A stretch of 32,903 bases of DNA from Beijerinckiaceae bacterium (GCA_009773635.1 WSYC01000012.1:178030-210932), one strand, 5' to 3'; shown: positions 7,042 to 15,938, numbered from the stretch's first letter. Notes: generated by a model not told the origin, from the sequence alone. A program made the numbers and translations.

Positions 7042-9756
7042 ATGGACGATCTCCTGAAAGATTTCGTGGTCGAAACCTCGGAGCACCTCGACATCGTCGA
7101 TGCCGAGCTGGTCAAATTCGAGCGCGACCCCAACGACAGCGCGACGCTCGCCCTGATTTTCCGCCTCGTGCACACGATCAAGGGCACCTGCGGCTTTCTT
7201 GGCCTGCCGCGCCTCGAACATCTCGCGCATGCCGGCGAGGATGTCATCAGCGGCTTCCGCGATGGCAAGCCGGTGACGGCCCCGGCCGTGACGATGATCC
7301 TGAAGACGATCGACCGGATCAAGAGCATCGTTGCCGAGCTGGACCGCAGCGGCCTGGAGCCGGAAGGGGACGACGAGGATCTCGTCGAAGCCTTGCGCGC
7401 GCTCGCCAACGGCGAAGTGCCGGCAGCAGCGATGACCGTTCCGCCCGAGCCCGAAGCGCAGGGCTCGATCGCCTTCCAGGTTCTGGAGCGCAACCTGCGC
7501 GAGGATGAAGTCACGCTCGACGATCTTGAACGGGCGTTCCGCGATGCCCCCGGGCCGGACCCGGTGGTCCTGCTCGATCCCGGGCCGGTTGCAGCGCCCC
7601 CGCCGCAGGTCGAGAAAAAGGCCGAGAAGAAGCCGGCTCACCCCAAGCCCGAAGCAAAATCGGAAGCGTCGGGCGAAACCGCCGAATCGGACCATGGCAA
7701 CGCCAATGCCGCCGCCAAGCAGACCGTTCGCGTTGCCGTTGGCACGCTTGACCGGTTGATGACCATGGTCTCGGAACTGGTGCTGACCCGTAACCAGCTC
7801 CTCGAAATCGCCCGTCAGCGCGACGACGGCGACTTCAAGACACCGCTCCAGCGCCTCTCGCACATCACGGCAGAGTTGCAGGACGGCGTGATGCAGACCC
7901 GGATGCAACCGATCGGCAGCGCCTGGACCAAGCTCAACCGGGTTATCCGGGATCTCACCGAGGAACTCGGCAAGAAGATCGAACTCGTCACGAGCGGTGC
8001 CGAGACCGAAATCGATCGTCAGCTCCTTGAAATGATCAAGGACCCGCTGCTGCACATGGTCCGCAACGCGGCCGACCACGGCCTCGAAATGCCGGATGAG
8101 CGCATCGCCGCCGGCAAGCCGGCGCAAGGTACCATCAACCTGCGCGCGGCGCAGGAAAGCGGCTACATCATCGTCGAAGTCTCGGATGATGGCCGCGGGA
8201 TCGATATCGAACGCGTCAAGGCCAAGGCCATCCGCAACGGGATGACGACCGAAGCCGATATCGTTCGCATGAGCGACGAACAGATCCTGCGTTTCGTCAT
8301 GGAACCGGGGTTCTCCACTGCAGCAGCCATTACCAATATCTCGGGTCGCGGCGTTGGGCTGGACGTCGTCCGTTCCCACGTCGAGCAGGTCGGCGGCATC
8401 GTCGATCTCCGCTCCCGCGCCGGACGCGGCCTCACGGTCACCATCAAGCTGCCGCTGACGCTGGCAATTGCCTCCGCCCTCATCGTCGAGGCGGCGGGGC
8501 AGCGCTTTGCGATCCCGCAGATCTCGGTTGCCGAACTCGTGCGCACGCAAGAGTCCGGGGAGGTCCGTATCGAAAAGCTCAACGGACAGGCGACCTTGCG
8601 CCTGCGCCAGAAGCTCCTGCCGGTGGTCGATGTCGCGGATGTCCTCAACCTCGACCGTCCTGAAATCGCTGCGGATGAACAGAAAAACGACGATCTCGTT
8701 GTGGTCTGCCACGTCGGCGGCCAGCGTTTCGGCATCATCGTGGATTCGATCCTTCACACCGAGGAAATCGTCGTCAAGCCGATCTCGTCCAAGCTGCGCC
8801 ACATGTCGGTCTATTCCGGCGCGACGATCCTGGGCGATGGCTCGGTGATCCTGATTCTGGAACCGGCAGGTGTCGCCCGTGCGGTCATGGAGAATTCGGG
8901 TCGCGAGATCACCGGGCAGACCGATGTCGATCTGGCCGAGCTGCACGCCGGTGCCGAACGCTCGCTGCTGTTGCTGTTCCGCGCAGGCGGCACCAACCTC
9001 AAGGCCATCCCGCTCTCGTTCATCGGCCGCCTCGAGGAATTCGAGCGCTCGAAGATCGAGGACACCGGTGGTCGGTCCATCGTGCAGTATCAGGGCCGCC
9101 TGATGCCGATCCTCGGTTACATCCCGCAGGATGGTTTCGAGATCGACTCGCGCCAGCCGGTGCTGGTCTTCCACCAGCAGGATCGCGAAATCGGCATGGC
9201 CGTGGACGAGATCGTCGATGTCGTCGAGGTCGCGATCCAGATCGACACCAGCCATGCAACACCGGGCACGATCGGCGCCACGATCATCGATGGCAAGGCC
9301 GTCGAGATTGTCGATGTCTCCGAGCTTGTTGCTCCCGAGGGCAGCGAGAAGGCGGTCACGGCCGACGATCATGTCGATGTCATGGTGATCGAAGGATCGG
9401 AATTTTTCCGGGCACTCTTCGCACCCTTGCTTCAGAATGCTGGCTACCGCATTGCCGTCCTGCCCTCGATGCAGGCTGCCCGCCAGGCCATGGCCAACCA
9501 GCGCCCGTCGGTCATCGTGCTCGATCTCGACCAATCCGGCGAGGAAGCGTTCAGTTTCGTTCGGGAACTCGGGGAAGCCAGCGGCGCGCCGCCTGTCATC
9601 GGCCTCCTGAGCCGGGGCGGCCCGCGCCTGATCGAAAAAGGCAAGGCGGCCGGGCTTTATGATCTCGTCGGCAAGTTCGATCGCCAGGGGCTGCTCAGCT
9701 CGATCGGCGATACGCTTGGCGGCTATCAGGCATCAGAATGGGGAGCTGCGGCATGA
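7042..9756 (+). CDS. cheA: Hybrid chemotaxis histidine kinase CheA with double CheW domain and degenerate receiver
   Basis: The 904-residue kinase links chemoreceptors to CheY and CheB. An HPt domain (1-105) has the phospho-His H44 in LVHTIKGTCGF. A long acidic and then Pro/Lys-rich linker (106-225) shows no clear P2 domain. Dimerisation (228-290) and HATPase (290-470) follow, with N box HMVRNAADHGLE near 337, DDGRGID, and GRGVGLDVV. CheW-like domain 1 spans about 471-625 and a second, more divergent one about 630-770. The C-terminal domain (777-895) has a receiver fold with Asp828 and Lys878, but the Mg-binding acidic pair is replaced by E784-G785 and the Thr is lost. ATG 7042 has only a weak ribosome site. 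The stop overlaps the cheW start. Confidence 0.96.
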   Translation: MDDLLKDFVVETSEHLDIVDAELVKFERDPNDSATLALIFRLVHTIKGTCGFLGLPRLEHLAHAGEDVISGFRDGKPVTAPAVTMILKTIDRIKSIVAELDRSGLEPEGDDEDLVEALRALANGEVPAAAMTVPPEPEAQGSIAFQVLERNLREDEVTLDDLERAFRDAPGPDPVVLLDPGPVAAPPPQVEKKAEKKPAHPKPEAKSEASGETAESDHGNANAAAKQTVRVAVGTLDRLMTMVSELVLTRNQLLEIARQRDDGDFKTPLQRLSHITAELQDGVMQTRMQPIGSAWTKLNRVIRDLTEELGKKIELVTSGAETEIDRQLLEMIKDPLLHMVRNAADHGLEMPDERIAAGKPAQGTINLRAAQESGYIIVEVSDDGRGIDIERVKAKAIRNGMTTEADIVRMSDEQILRFVMEPGFSTAAAITNISGRGVGLDVVRSHVEQVGGIVDLRSRAGRGLTVTIKLPLTLAIASALIVEAAGQRFAIPQISVAELVRTQESGEVRIEKLNGQATLRLRQKLLPVVDVADVLNLDRPEIAADEQKNDDLVVVCHVGGQRFGIIVDSILHTEEIVVKPISSKLRHMSVYSGATILGDGSVILILEPAGVARAVMENSGREITGQTDVDLAELHAGAERSLLLLFRAGGTNLKAIPLSFIGRLEEFERSKIEDTGGRSIVQYQGRLMPILGYIPQDGFEIDSRQPVLVFHQQDREIGMAVDEIVDVVEVAIQIDTSHATPGTIGATIIDGKAVEIVDVSELVAPEGSEKAVTADDHVDVMVIEGSEFFRALFAPLLQNAGYRIAVLPSMQAARQAMANQRPSVIVLDLDQSGEEAFSFVRELGEASGAPPVIGLLSRGGPRLIEKGKAAGLYDLVGKFDRQGLLSSIGDTLGGYQASEWGAAA

Positions 9757-10238
9757 GTGCCGAACATCGCATGCGCCGGGATGTCGCCATCGCCGACGAA
9801 ATCCAGCTCGTCACCGTCCGGATTGAAGGCCAGCTGATCGGCTTGCCGATCACCTCCGTGCGCGACGTGTTCTCGATCCACGCGATGACACCGGTTCCGA
9901 AGGCGGACCGGGCCGTCGCGGGCCTCGTCAACCTGCGCGGCCATATCGTGACAATCCTCGATCTCGGTTCGCTCCTCAACGCGCGCCGCAGCGAGCAGAA
10001 GAGCGATCAGGAACCGATGGCGGTCGGCGTCGAATGGCAGGGCGAGGTTTTCGGCCTCGTCGTTGACGAGATCGGCGACGTCCTCTCCCTGACTGTTGAT
10101 TCCAGCGAGGCCATGCCCGCCAACATGAGCCCGACCTGGGCGCGATTCACCCGCCGTGTGCACAAGCTCGATCGCGAACTGATGATCGAGATCGAGTTGC
10201 ACACCTTGCTCGAAACAATGTCCCTGCAGGCGGCCTGA
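9753..10238 (+). CDS. cheW: Chemotaxis coupling protein CheW
   Basis: A 161-residue single-domain CheW that docks CheA to chemoreceptors at the membrane. Family features are IQLVTVRIEGQLIGLPITSVRDV near the N-terminus, the central VAGLVNLRGHIVTILDLGSLL, and VEWQGEVFGLVVDEIGDVLSL. The ATG at 9753 overlaps the cheA stop as ATGA, with GGGAG upstream, which indicates translational coupling. An upstream in-frame ATG at 9738 lies inside cheA and is less likely. cheY follows after 14 bp. Confidence 0.95.
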   Translation: MSAEHRMRRDVAIADEIQLVTVRIEGQLIGLPITSVRDVFSIHAMTPVPKADRAVAGLVNLRGHIVTILDLGSLLNARRSEQKSDQEPMAVGVEWQGEVFGLVVDEIGDVLSLTVDSSEAMPANMSPTWARFTRRVHKLDRELMIEIELHTLLETMSLQAA

Positions 10239-10252
10239 GAAGGATTGGTTCC

Positions 10253-10618
10253 ATGAAGTATTGCCTCGTCGTTGACGATTCCAGTGTCATCCGCAAGGTC
10301 GCCCGCCGCATTCTCGAAGGCCTCGATTTCGAGATCGGCGAGGCGGAGGACGGTCGCCAGGCGATGGACAGCTGCTCCTCGCGCATGCCGGATGCGATCC
10401 TGCTCGACTGGAACATGCCGAACATGGACGGCTACGAATTTCTGATGAACCTGCGCAAGATGAGCGGCGGCGACCGGCCGAAGGTTGTCTTCTGCACGAC
10501 GGAGAATGACGTCAGCCATATCGCCAAGGCCATGGATTCGGGTGCCGACGAATACGTCATGAAGCCCTTCGACAAGGAAATTCTCAGCTCGAAATTCGGA
10601 GAGGTCGGCCTCGTCTGA
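10253..10618 (+). CDS. cheY: Chemotaxis response regulator CheY
   Basis: A single receiver domain of 121 residues that, when phosphorylated by CheA, binds the flagellar switch. All active-site residues are present: D8-D9 (VVDDSSVIRK), phospho-acceptor D52 in LLDWNMPNMDGYEF, T82/T83 (FCTTEND) and K104 in DEYVMKPFD. No output domain follows. GAAGGA precedes the ATG at good spacing. It lies in the cheAWYBR run. Small hairpins after the stop (10616-10628 and 10633-10646) lack a T run and probably do not terminate transcription. Confidence 0.95.
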   Translation: MKYCLVVDDSSVIRKVARRILEGLDFEIGEAEDGRQAMDSCSSRMPDAILLDWNMPNMDGYEFLMNLRKMSGGDRPKVVFCTTENDVSHIAKAMDSGADEYVMKPFDKEILSSKFGEVGLV

Positions 10619-10689
10619 GACGATCTCAACACTGCCCAGAAGGGCAGGCCACACCCTGTATGTCGGGCCTCGCGCCCTGGAGTTCCTGA

Positions 10690-11916
10690 ATGGTGGCCGT
10701 GCCTCATCGAGACATGTCGAGACCGGGTCCGGCAGCAGTGCGCGTCGCTGTTGTCGATGATTCGGTCGTCGTGCGTGGCCTCCTGTCCCGATGGCTGGGC
10801 GAAACGGCGGGGGTCGAGGTCGTCGGCACCTATCGCAGCGGCCGGGAAATCATCGATGCCCTGCCCGGCGCAGCGCCGCGGATTATCCTGCTCGATCTCG
10901 ATATGCCGGATATGGACGGGCTGACGGCGCTGCCGCTTATCCTCGCAAAATCACCGGATTCGCGCGTGATCGTGGTCTCATCGCTGTCCGTTCACGGTGC
11001 CGAGCTGACGATGCGCTCGCTGATGAAGGGCGCTACCGACTACCTTCCAAAGCCCTCCAATCACCGCGAAGTCTCGACCTCGGCAGACTTCCGTCAGGCG
11101 TTGATCGCGAAGGTTCTCGCCGTCGGCGGCGTTCGCGCCTTGCCGCGCCAGAGCCCGGTGCCCACCGCCCGTCCGGTCGTGCCAACGGCCCGCTCTCCTT
11201 TTTCGACCCACAGCCCGGTCGCCCGTCCGACGCCGGCCTCACCGGTCGCCAGTTTTCGCCCGGCACCCCCGACCGCCTTGGCAGCGGACCGCTCCGGCGG
11301 CCCTCGCCTTCGCCCCTTCGAACGGACACGCCCGAAACTCGTCGTTATCGGGGCTTCCACCGGCGGCCCGCAGGCGCTGGTGCTCGTTCTCGCCAAAATG
11401 CGTCCGGCACTCGCCCGTGTACCGATCGTGATCGCGCAGCACATGCCGCCGATTTTCGGCGCGATTTTCGCCTCGCACCTCAAGCAGCACGCCGGCTTGC
11501 CGGCCGCAGAGGCCGTTGATGGCAAACCGCTGATGCCGGGCACGATCTACCTGGCGCCCGGCGGCTGCCATACCGTCGTCCGCAAGAAGCCGGACGGGCA
11601 ATACGTCATGGCGATGCTGCCGTCAGAGGCGCGCGGTCCGTGGCGCCCATCAATCGATCTGCTGTTTTCCAGCGCGGCGGAGAGTTACGGCAATGAAGCG
11701 CTGGCGATTGCCCTCACAGGAATGGGGAGAGACGGCACAGAAGGCGCAACCCATCTTGCGCGACGCGGTGCCAATGTCGTGGTTCAGGATGAGGCTTCGA
11801 GCGTTGTCTGGGGCATCCCCGGATCGATTGCCGAAGCAGGCCTCGCAAATGCCCTGTTACCTCCGGAAAAACTTGGTGAGCTTGCGGTTGCGCTGCTCGA
11901 AGGAAACGTCCCATGA
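10690..11916 (+). CDS. cheB: Chemoreceptor glutamate methylesterase/deamidase CheB
   Basis: The 408-residue product demethylates chemoreceptors during adaptation. The receiver domain (about 17-140) has VVDDS, phospho-acceptor D69 in ILLDLDMPDMDGL, VVSSLS and K121 in DYLPKPS. The methylesterase domain (about 215-405) has the catalytic triad S223 (VVIGASTGGPQAL), H251 (IAQHMPP) and D348 (GMGRDGTEG). Between them lies an unusually long linker of about 70 residues, rich in Pro, Ala, Arg and Thr. ATG 10690 has GGAG upstream; ATG 10714 is an alternative. The stop overlaps cheR as ATGA. Confidence 0.95.
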   Translation: MVAVPHRDMSRPGPAAVRVAVVDDSVVVRGLLSRWLGETAGVEVVGTYRSGREIIDALPGAAPRIILLDLDMPDMDGLTALPLILAKSPDSRVIVVSSLSVHGAELTMRSLMKGATDYLPKPSNHREVSTSADFRQALIAKVLAVGGVRALPRQSPVPTARPVVPTARSPFSTHSPVARPTPASPVASFRPAPPTALAADRSGGPRLRPFERTRPKLVVIGASTGGPQALVLVLAKMRPALARVPIVIAQHMPPIFGAIFASHLKQHAGLPAAEAVDGKPLMPGTIYLAPGGCHTVVRKKPDGQYVMAMLPSEARGPWRPSIDLLFSSAAESYGNEALAIALTGMGRDGTEGATHLARRGANVVVQDEASSVVWGIPGSIAEAGLANALLPPEKLGELAVALLEGNVP

Positions 11917-12755
11917 GTGCTCCCGTTGTTTTGCGCGTGATCGAGTTCATCAACAAGGCCGCCGGCATCGTGCTGACGACCGAGAAGGCCTATTTCATCG
12001 AGGCCCGGCTTTCGCCGGTGCTGCGCGAGGAAAGCCTGCCTTCGATCGACGAGCTGTTGACGCGGGCAGAGCGCGGCGATCGTCGCCTGGCCCAGCGTAT
12101 CGTTGATGCGCTGACGACCAACGAGACCTTCTTCTTTCGCGACAAGGCCCCGTTCGATCACTTCCGCAACATCATCATTCCGGAATTGATTTCGCGGCGC
12201 CCGCCCGGCAAGGCGATCCGCATCTGGTGCGCAGCCTGCTCCAGCGGGCAGGAACCGTTCAGCCTGGTGATGATCCTCGATGAGCTCAAGGCACAGCTTG
12301 GCGGCAGGAACGTCGAGATCCACGCCTCCGATATCTCGGAAGCCATCCTGAACAAGGCCAAATCCGGCACCTTCAACCAGTTCGAGGTCCAGCGCGGTCT
12401 GCCGACGAAGATGCTGCTGCAGTATTTCCAGAAGGACGGCGACAACTGGAAAATCAGCCAGGACGTGGTTCGCCGCGTGAACTTCTTCAAGTTCAACCTG
12501 CTGGACGATCCGCGCTCGCTCGGCACCTTCGATGTCGTGTTTTGCCGCAACGTGCTGATCTATTTCGATCGCCCGACCCGCGCGAAAATCTTCGACAAGA
12601 TCGCCGATCGCCTCGCGCCCGATGGCTTCATGCTGCTCGGCGGTGCGGAATCGACCTTCGGCGTAACCGACCGCTTCGCAAGCCACCCGAAAGAGCGGAT
12701 GCTGCATCTGCCGCTGGCCCGGAAGGCGGCGGCGATTCCCGCGCGCACGGCCTGA
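11913..12755 (+). CDS. cheR: Chemoreceptor glutamate methyltransferase CheR
   Basis: A 280-residue S-adenosylmethionine-dependent methyltransferase that methylates chemoreceptor glutamates, opposing CheB. The N-terminal helical domain includes TNETFFFRDKAPFDHF. The SAM-binding motif is IWCAACSSGQEPFSL, followed by EIHASDISEAILNKA and the late motif DVVFCRNVLIYFDRPTRAKI. Length is typical. The ATG overlaps the cheB stop, so expression is coupled. It is the last gene of the plus-strand che run and converges on ctrA. Confidence 0.95.
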   Translation: MSAPVVLRVIEFINKAAGIVLTTEKAYFIEARLSPVLREESLPSIDELLTRAERGDRRLAQRIVDALTTNETFFFRDKAPFDHFRNIIIPELISRRPPGKAIRIWCAACSSGQEPFSLVMILDELKAQLGGRNVEIHASDISEAILNKAKSGTFNQFEVQRGLPTKMLLQYFQKDGDNWKISQDVVRRVNFFKFNLLDDPRSLGTFDVVFCRNVLIYFDRPTRAKIFDKIADRLAPDGFMLLGGAESTFGVTDRFASHPKERMLHLPLARKAAAIPARTA

Positions 12756-12861
12756 GGCTTTTCTTTCGACACCCCGGAGATACGCGCCCTTCTCGGCGCC
12801 GGGCGGATCTGTACCCGGACCTGCCGTGCATCTGCCCCGCTTCAATGACCCCCGGGACACG

Positions 12862-12887
12862 AAAAAACCCGCGGTGCACCGCGGGTT
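12862..12887. terminator. Terminator between cheR and ctrA
   Basis: A perfect 22-bp palindrome (12866-12887) preceded on plus by an A run (12862-12867) forms a GC-rich hairpin followed by a T run on the minus strand. It therefore terminates ctrA, and perhaps cheR weakly. Confidence 0.8.
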
Positions 12888-12918
12888 ATTCAATTTCAGC
12901 AGGAGACAGAAAACCTGA

Positions 12919-13620
12919 TCAGGCCGGAATGCGCTGATCGATTTCCGACGGCTCGCGCAGCACATAGCCGCGACCCCAGACCGTTTCGATATAATTGCGG
13001 CCATCCGAGGCATTCGCGAGCTTCTTGCGGAGCTTGCAGATGAACACGTCGATGATCTTGAGTTCCGGCTCGTCCATCCCGCCGTAGAGGTGGTTGAGGA
13101 ACATTTCCTTCGTCAGCGTCGTGCCCCGGCGCAGCGAGAGGAGCTCGAGCATCTGGTATTCCTTGCCCGTGAGGTGCACGCGATGCCCCGCGACTTCCAC
13201 CGTCTTCTGGTCGAGATTGACGATGAGATCGCCCGTCTGGATGACCGACTGGGCATGGCCCTTCGAGCGGCGCACGATGGCGTGGATGCGGGCAACCAGC
13301 TCGTCCTTGTGGAACGGCTTGGTGAGATAATCATCGGCGCCGAAGCCGAGGCCCTTCACCTTGTCGTCGATCCCGGCCATGCCGGAGAGGATGAGGATCG
13401 GTGTCTTGACCTTCGCCACGCGAAGCGAGCGCAGAACCTCGTAACCGGACATGTCCGGCAGGTTCAGATCAAGCAGGATGATGTCGTAGTCGTAGAGCTT
13501 GCCGAGATCGATACCTTCCTCACCGAGATCGGTGAGGTAGATGTTGAAGTTTTCGCTCTTCAGCATCAGCTCGATACTTTTGGCGGTAGCGTTGTCGTCT
13601 TCGATCAGGAGAACGCGCAT
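12919..13620 (-). CDS. ctrA: Cell-cycle response regulator CtrA
   Basis: A 233-residue OmpR-type regulator that controls flagellar, chemotaxis, division and replication genes in alphaproteobacteria. The receiver has [20 protein letters not shown] at its start, phospho-acceptor D51 in [17 protein letters not shown], and K in [20 protein letters not shown]. The winged-helix domain (about 125-225) contains [14 protein letters not shown] and the recognition segment [11 protein letters not shown], ending in [14 protein letters not shown] 13620 gives the canonical CtrA N-terminus; the longer frame to 13728 runs into the regulatory region and is rejected. Its upstream region holds a dense GANTC cluster, matching known CcrM control of ctrA in Caulobacter. 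Confidence 0.97.
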   Translation of the reverse strand: MRVLLIEDDNATAKSIELMLKSENFNIYLTDLGEEGIDLGKLYDYDIILLDLNLPDMSGYEVLRSLRVAKVKTPILILSGMAGIDDKVKGLGFGADDYLTKPFHKDELVARIHAIVRRSKGHAQSVIQTGDLIVNLDQKTVEVAGHRVHLTGKEYQMLELLSLRRGTTLTKEMFLNHLYGGMDEPELKIIDVFICKLRKKLANASDGRNYIETVWGRGYVLREPSEIDQRIPA

Positions 13621-14051
13621 CTTCTGGTCCCCAGCCCCAATTAACCGTTGCCTCTGGATCCGCGCACTGAATCGAAAAATCGTCGAAGACGATCCGGCTC
13701 GCGGTCGATGTCTTAAAACTTCTGTCACAAATTACGCCCAAAGAGTTAACAAAGTGTAATTCGTTAAGGCAAGCTTGAAGCTGTTTGTTCATTGTTTTTG
13801 CAAAAATTGAATTGAATCAAAACAATTCAACTCCGATCACACCCTTGAATCAGATTCAGAACTACGCACGATAACCGATTCTATTGACTCATTATTTTAA
13901 AACCACGCCATCACCGGCGCCCCGGAACGGCTACGCTGCAACGCAGCATCGCCGTGCGGATCTCGCGCGGATCCCCAAAGATGGAGTAAGGTTTTCTTCG
14001 TGATTCGGGTGCGAATCAGTGCCGCACTCCGGCACTTCCTCCCGATTCGGA
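13621..14051. promoter_or_regulatory. Shared ctrA/fliI divergent control region with nine GANTC sites
   Basis: This 431-bp stretch holds no gene and is far more AT-rich than its surroundings. GANTC (CcrM methylation) sites start at 13669, 13814, 13847, 13853, 13877, 13886, 14002, 14013 and 14044. TTAA half-sites of CtrA type occur at 13641, 13713, 13746, 13764 and 13897. The best pair, at 13746 (TTAA-N7-TAAT), has two mismatches. Two dyads are also present: TTTTTGCAAAAA (13795-13806) and TTGAATTG / CAATTCAA (13807-13814 with 13823-13830). I could not place -35/-10 hexamers confidently. Confidence 0.65.
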
Positions 14052-15407
14052 ATGGAGGCTGGTTTGGCAATCGAAGCCTTGCGCAGCGTGATCGATGAAA
14101 TCGCCGAACAGGAAGTGTTCGGCCGCGTCGCTGCCGTGCGCGGGCTGATGATCGAGATCGTCGGCCCTCTCAGCCATATGGAACTCGGCGGTCTCATCGC
14201 CATCGAAACCCAGACGGAAGAGCGCATCCTGTGCGAAATCGTCGGTTTTGATGCCGGCCGCGCGTTGGCGATGCCGTTCGGCAATATCGATGGCCTCCGG
14301 CGTGGCTGCCCCGCGCATGTCGTCTCACGGCGGGCCTCGATCCGGCCCGGCCGCGCCTGGCTCGGGCGCGTCGTTGATTCCTTCGGCCGGCCGATCGACG
14401 GCAAAGGGCCGATCCAGCAGGGCCCCCGGCCCTACCCGTTTCGCGGTGAACCGCCCGCCGCTCATAAACGTCAACGTGTCGGTGAGCCGCTCGATCTGGG
14501 TGTGCGGGCGCTCAACACCTTTCTCACGACCTGCCGTGGCCAGCGCATGGGTATTTTTGCCGGCTCCGGCGTGGGTAAATCCGTGCTGCTCTCGATGCTG
14601 GCGCGCAATGCCGCATCCGATGTCGCGGTGGTCGGCCTTGTCGGCGAGCGCGGTCGCGAGGTGCAGGAATTCCTGCAGGATGATCTTGGCGAGGAGGGGC
14701 TTGCCCGTTCGGTCGTCGTCGTCGCAACCTCGGACGAACCGGCGTTGATGCGCCGGCAGGCGGCCTATCTCACGCTGTCGATCGCGGAATTCTTCCGGGA
14801 CGAGGGGCTCGACGTGCTCTGCATGATCGATTCGGTCACGCGATTCGCGATGGCGCAGCGCGATATCGGCCTCAATGTCGGCGAACCCCCGACCACCAAG
14901 GGCTATACGCCGTCCGTTTTTGCGGAACTGCCGAAGCTTCTCGAACGTGCCGGCCCCGGCGAGATCGGTTCAGGCTCGATCACCGGCATTTTCTCGGTGC
15001 TGGTCGATGGGGATGACCATAACGAGCCGGTGGCGGACGCGACGCGTGGCATTCTCGACGGGCATATCGTCATGGAACGCAAGATCGCGGAACGTGGACG
15101 CTACCCCGCGATCAACGTTCTCAAGTCGATTTCGCGCACGATGCCGCGCTCCTGCGACCCACTGTATTACGATACGGTCGTCGCCGCCCGGAACCTCATG
15201 GCGACCTACGCCGACATGGAAGAACTGATCCGGCTCGGGGCCTATCGGCGCGGATCGTCCCCGGAAGTCGACAAGGCAATCGAGGCTTACCCGGATCTTG
15301 AAGCTTTTCTTTCACAAGGTAAGGAAGAATCAACCTCCCTGAGCGAAAGCTATATCCGTCTCGCGGATATTGTTAACCGCCTCGGTGCCGTTTCCCCGGA
15401 AACGTGA
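14052..15407 (+). CDS. fliI: Flagellar export ATPase FliI
   Basis: The 451-residue ATPase energises export of flagellar subunits with FliH and FliJ. The Walker A motif AGSGVGKS is at about residues 170-177. It is followed by [11 protein letters not shown] and the Walker B region [18 protein letters not shown], and by the family block [25 protein letters not shown]. Overall it resembles the F1 beta subunit and type III secretion ATPases; the flagellar neighbours decide for FliI. The start is uncertain: GTG 14019, ATG 14052 and TTG 14064 are in frame. The TTG has the best ribosome site (GGAGG at 14054-14058). fliJ follows 49 bp later. Confidence 0.95.
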   Translation: MEAGLAIEALRSVIDEIAEQEVFGRVAAVRGLMIEIVGPLSHMELGGLIAIETQTEERILCEIVGFDAGRALAMPFGNIDGLRRGCPAHVVSRRASIRPGRAWLGRVVDSFGRPIDGKGPIQQGPRPYPFRGEPPAAHKRQRVGEPLDLGVRALNTFLTTCRGQRMGIFAGSGVGKSVLLSMLARNAASDVAVVGLVGERGREVQEFLQDDLGEEGLARSVVVVATSDEPALMRRQAAYLTLSIAEFFRDEGLDVLCMIDSVTRFAMAQRDIGLNVGEPPTTKGYTPSVFAELPKLLERAGPGEIGSGSITGIFSVLVDGDDHNEPVADATRGILDGHIVMERKIAERGRYPAINVLKSISRTMPRSCDPLYYDTVVAARNLMATYADMEELIRLGAYRRGSSPEVDKAIEAYPDLEAFLSQGKEESTSLSESYIRLADIVNRLGAVSPET

Positions 15408-15456
15408 CCAGGCCCCCCAGGCGTAATTCTGGGTTCGGTCAAGGAGTAGAAAGACC

Positions 15457-15876
15457 ATGAAGTCGCGCGATACGCTGATCCGCCTGAAGCGGTTCCACGT
15501 AGACGAGAAGCGCCGCCGCGTCTCACAGATCGAGACGATGATCGCCGAATTCCAGCGCATGGCTGGCGACCTTGATCGCGAGATCGAGAACGAGGAACGG
15601 CGTGCGGGTATTTCGGATACCGCCCATTACGCTTACCCGACTTATGCAAAGGCCGCGCGGACACGCCGGGACAACCTTCTGCATTCGGCCGGCGAACTCA
15701 ACGATCAGCTCGAGGAAGCCAAAGCCGCGCTGAACGAGGCGTTCGAGGAGCTTAAGAAGGTCGAAATTCTCGAAGATCGGGAAAAGGCCGCCGAACGCGC
15801 CGAGATGGTGCTTCGCGATCAGATGGAAACCGATCGCATCGCAGCCCGCATGCGCTATGCGGCAGGGCGTATCTGA
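15457..15876 (+). CDS. fliJ: Flagellar export chaperone FliJ
   Basis: The 139-residue product is almost entirely alpha-helical coiled coil, as FliJ is. It begins MKSRDTLIRLKRFHVDEKRRRVSQIETM and ends AARMRYAAGRI, with heptads rich in Glu, Lys and Leu. FliJ forms the central stalk of the FliI hexamer and escorts export chaperones. It has AAGGAG before the ATG and directly follows fliI. Assignment rests on coiled-coil character, length and position, because FliJ sequences diverge strongly. Confidence 0.88.
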   Translation: MKSRDTLIRLKRFHVDEKRRRVSQIETMIAEFQRMAGDLDREIENEERRAGISDTAHYAYPTYAKAARTRRDNLLHSAGELNDQLEEAKAALNEAFEELKKVEILEDREKAAERAEMVLRDQMETDRIAARMRYAAGRI

Positions 15877-15912
15877 GTTTTCAGATCTACGCCCGGCTCC
15901 ACTTATTGAAAT

Positions 15913-15938
15913 GGCCCGCTTCGGCGGGCCTTTCTTTT
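15913..15938 (+). terminator. fliIJ terminator
   Basis: A perfect 7-bp stem GGCCCGC/GCGGGCC with loop TTCG (15913-15930) is followed by TTTCTTTT. It sits 36 bp after the fliJ stop. The same stem appears at 26108-26125. Confidence 0.88.

Noticed and set aside
7027-9534. 835-residue open frame on the minus strand opposite cheA
   Set aside because: It is the antisense shadow of a high-GC coding region, composed of Asp/Arg/His-rich sequence without domain motifs, while the plus strand encodes an unmistakable CheA.
10616-10646. Hairpins after cheY as a terminator
   Set aside because: Stems are only 5 bp and no T run follows; cheB continues on the same strand after 71 bp.
13621-13728. N-terminal extension of CtrA by 36 residues
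   Set aside because: The canonical CtrA start [10 protein letters not shown] is at 13620, and the extension is promoter DNA with a GANTC site and TTAA half-sites.
13746-13760. TTAA-N7-TAAT as a firm CtrA box in the ctrA promoter
   Set aside because: Two mismatches in an AT-rich region make chance likely, so it is only mentioned as a half-site within the regulatory region.
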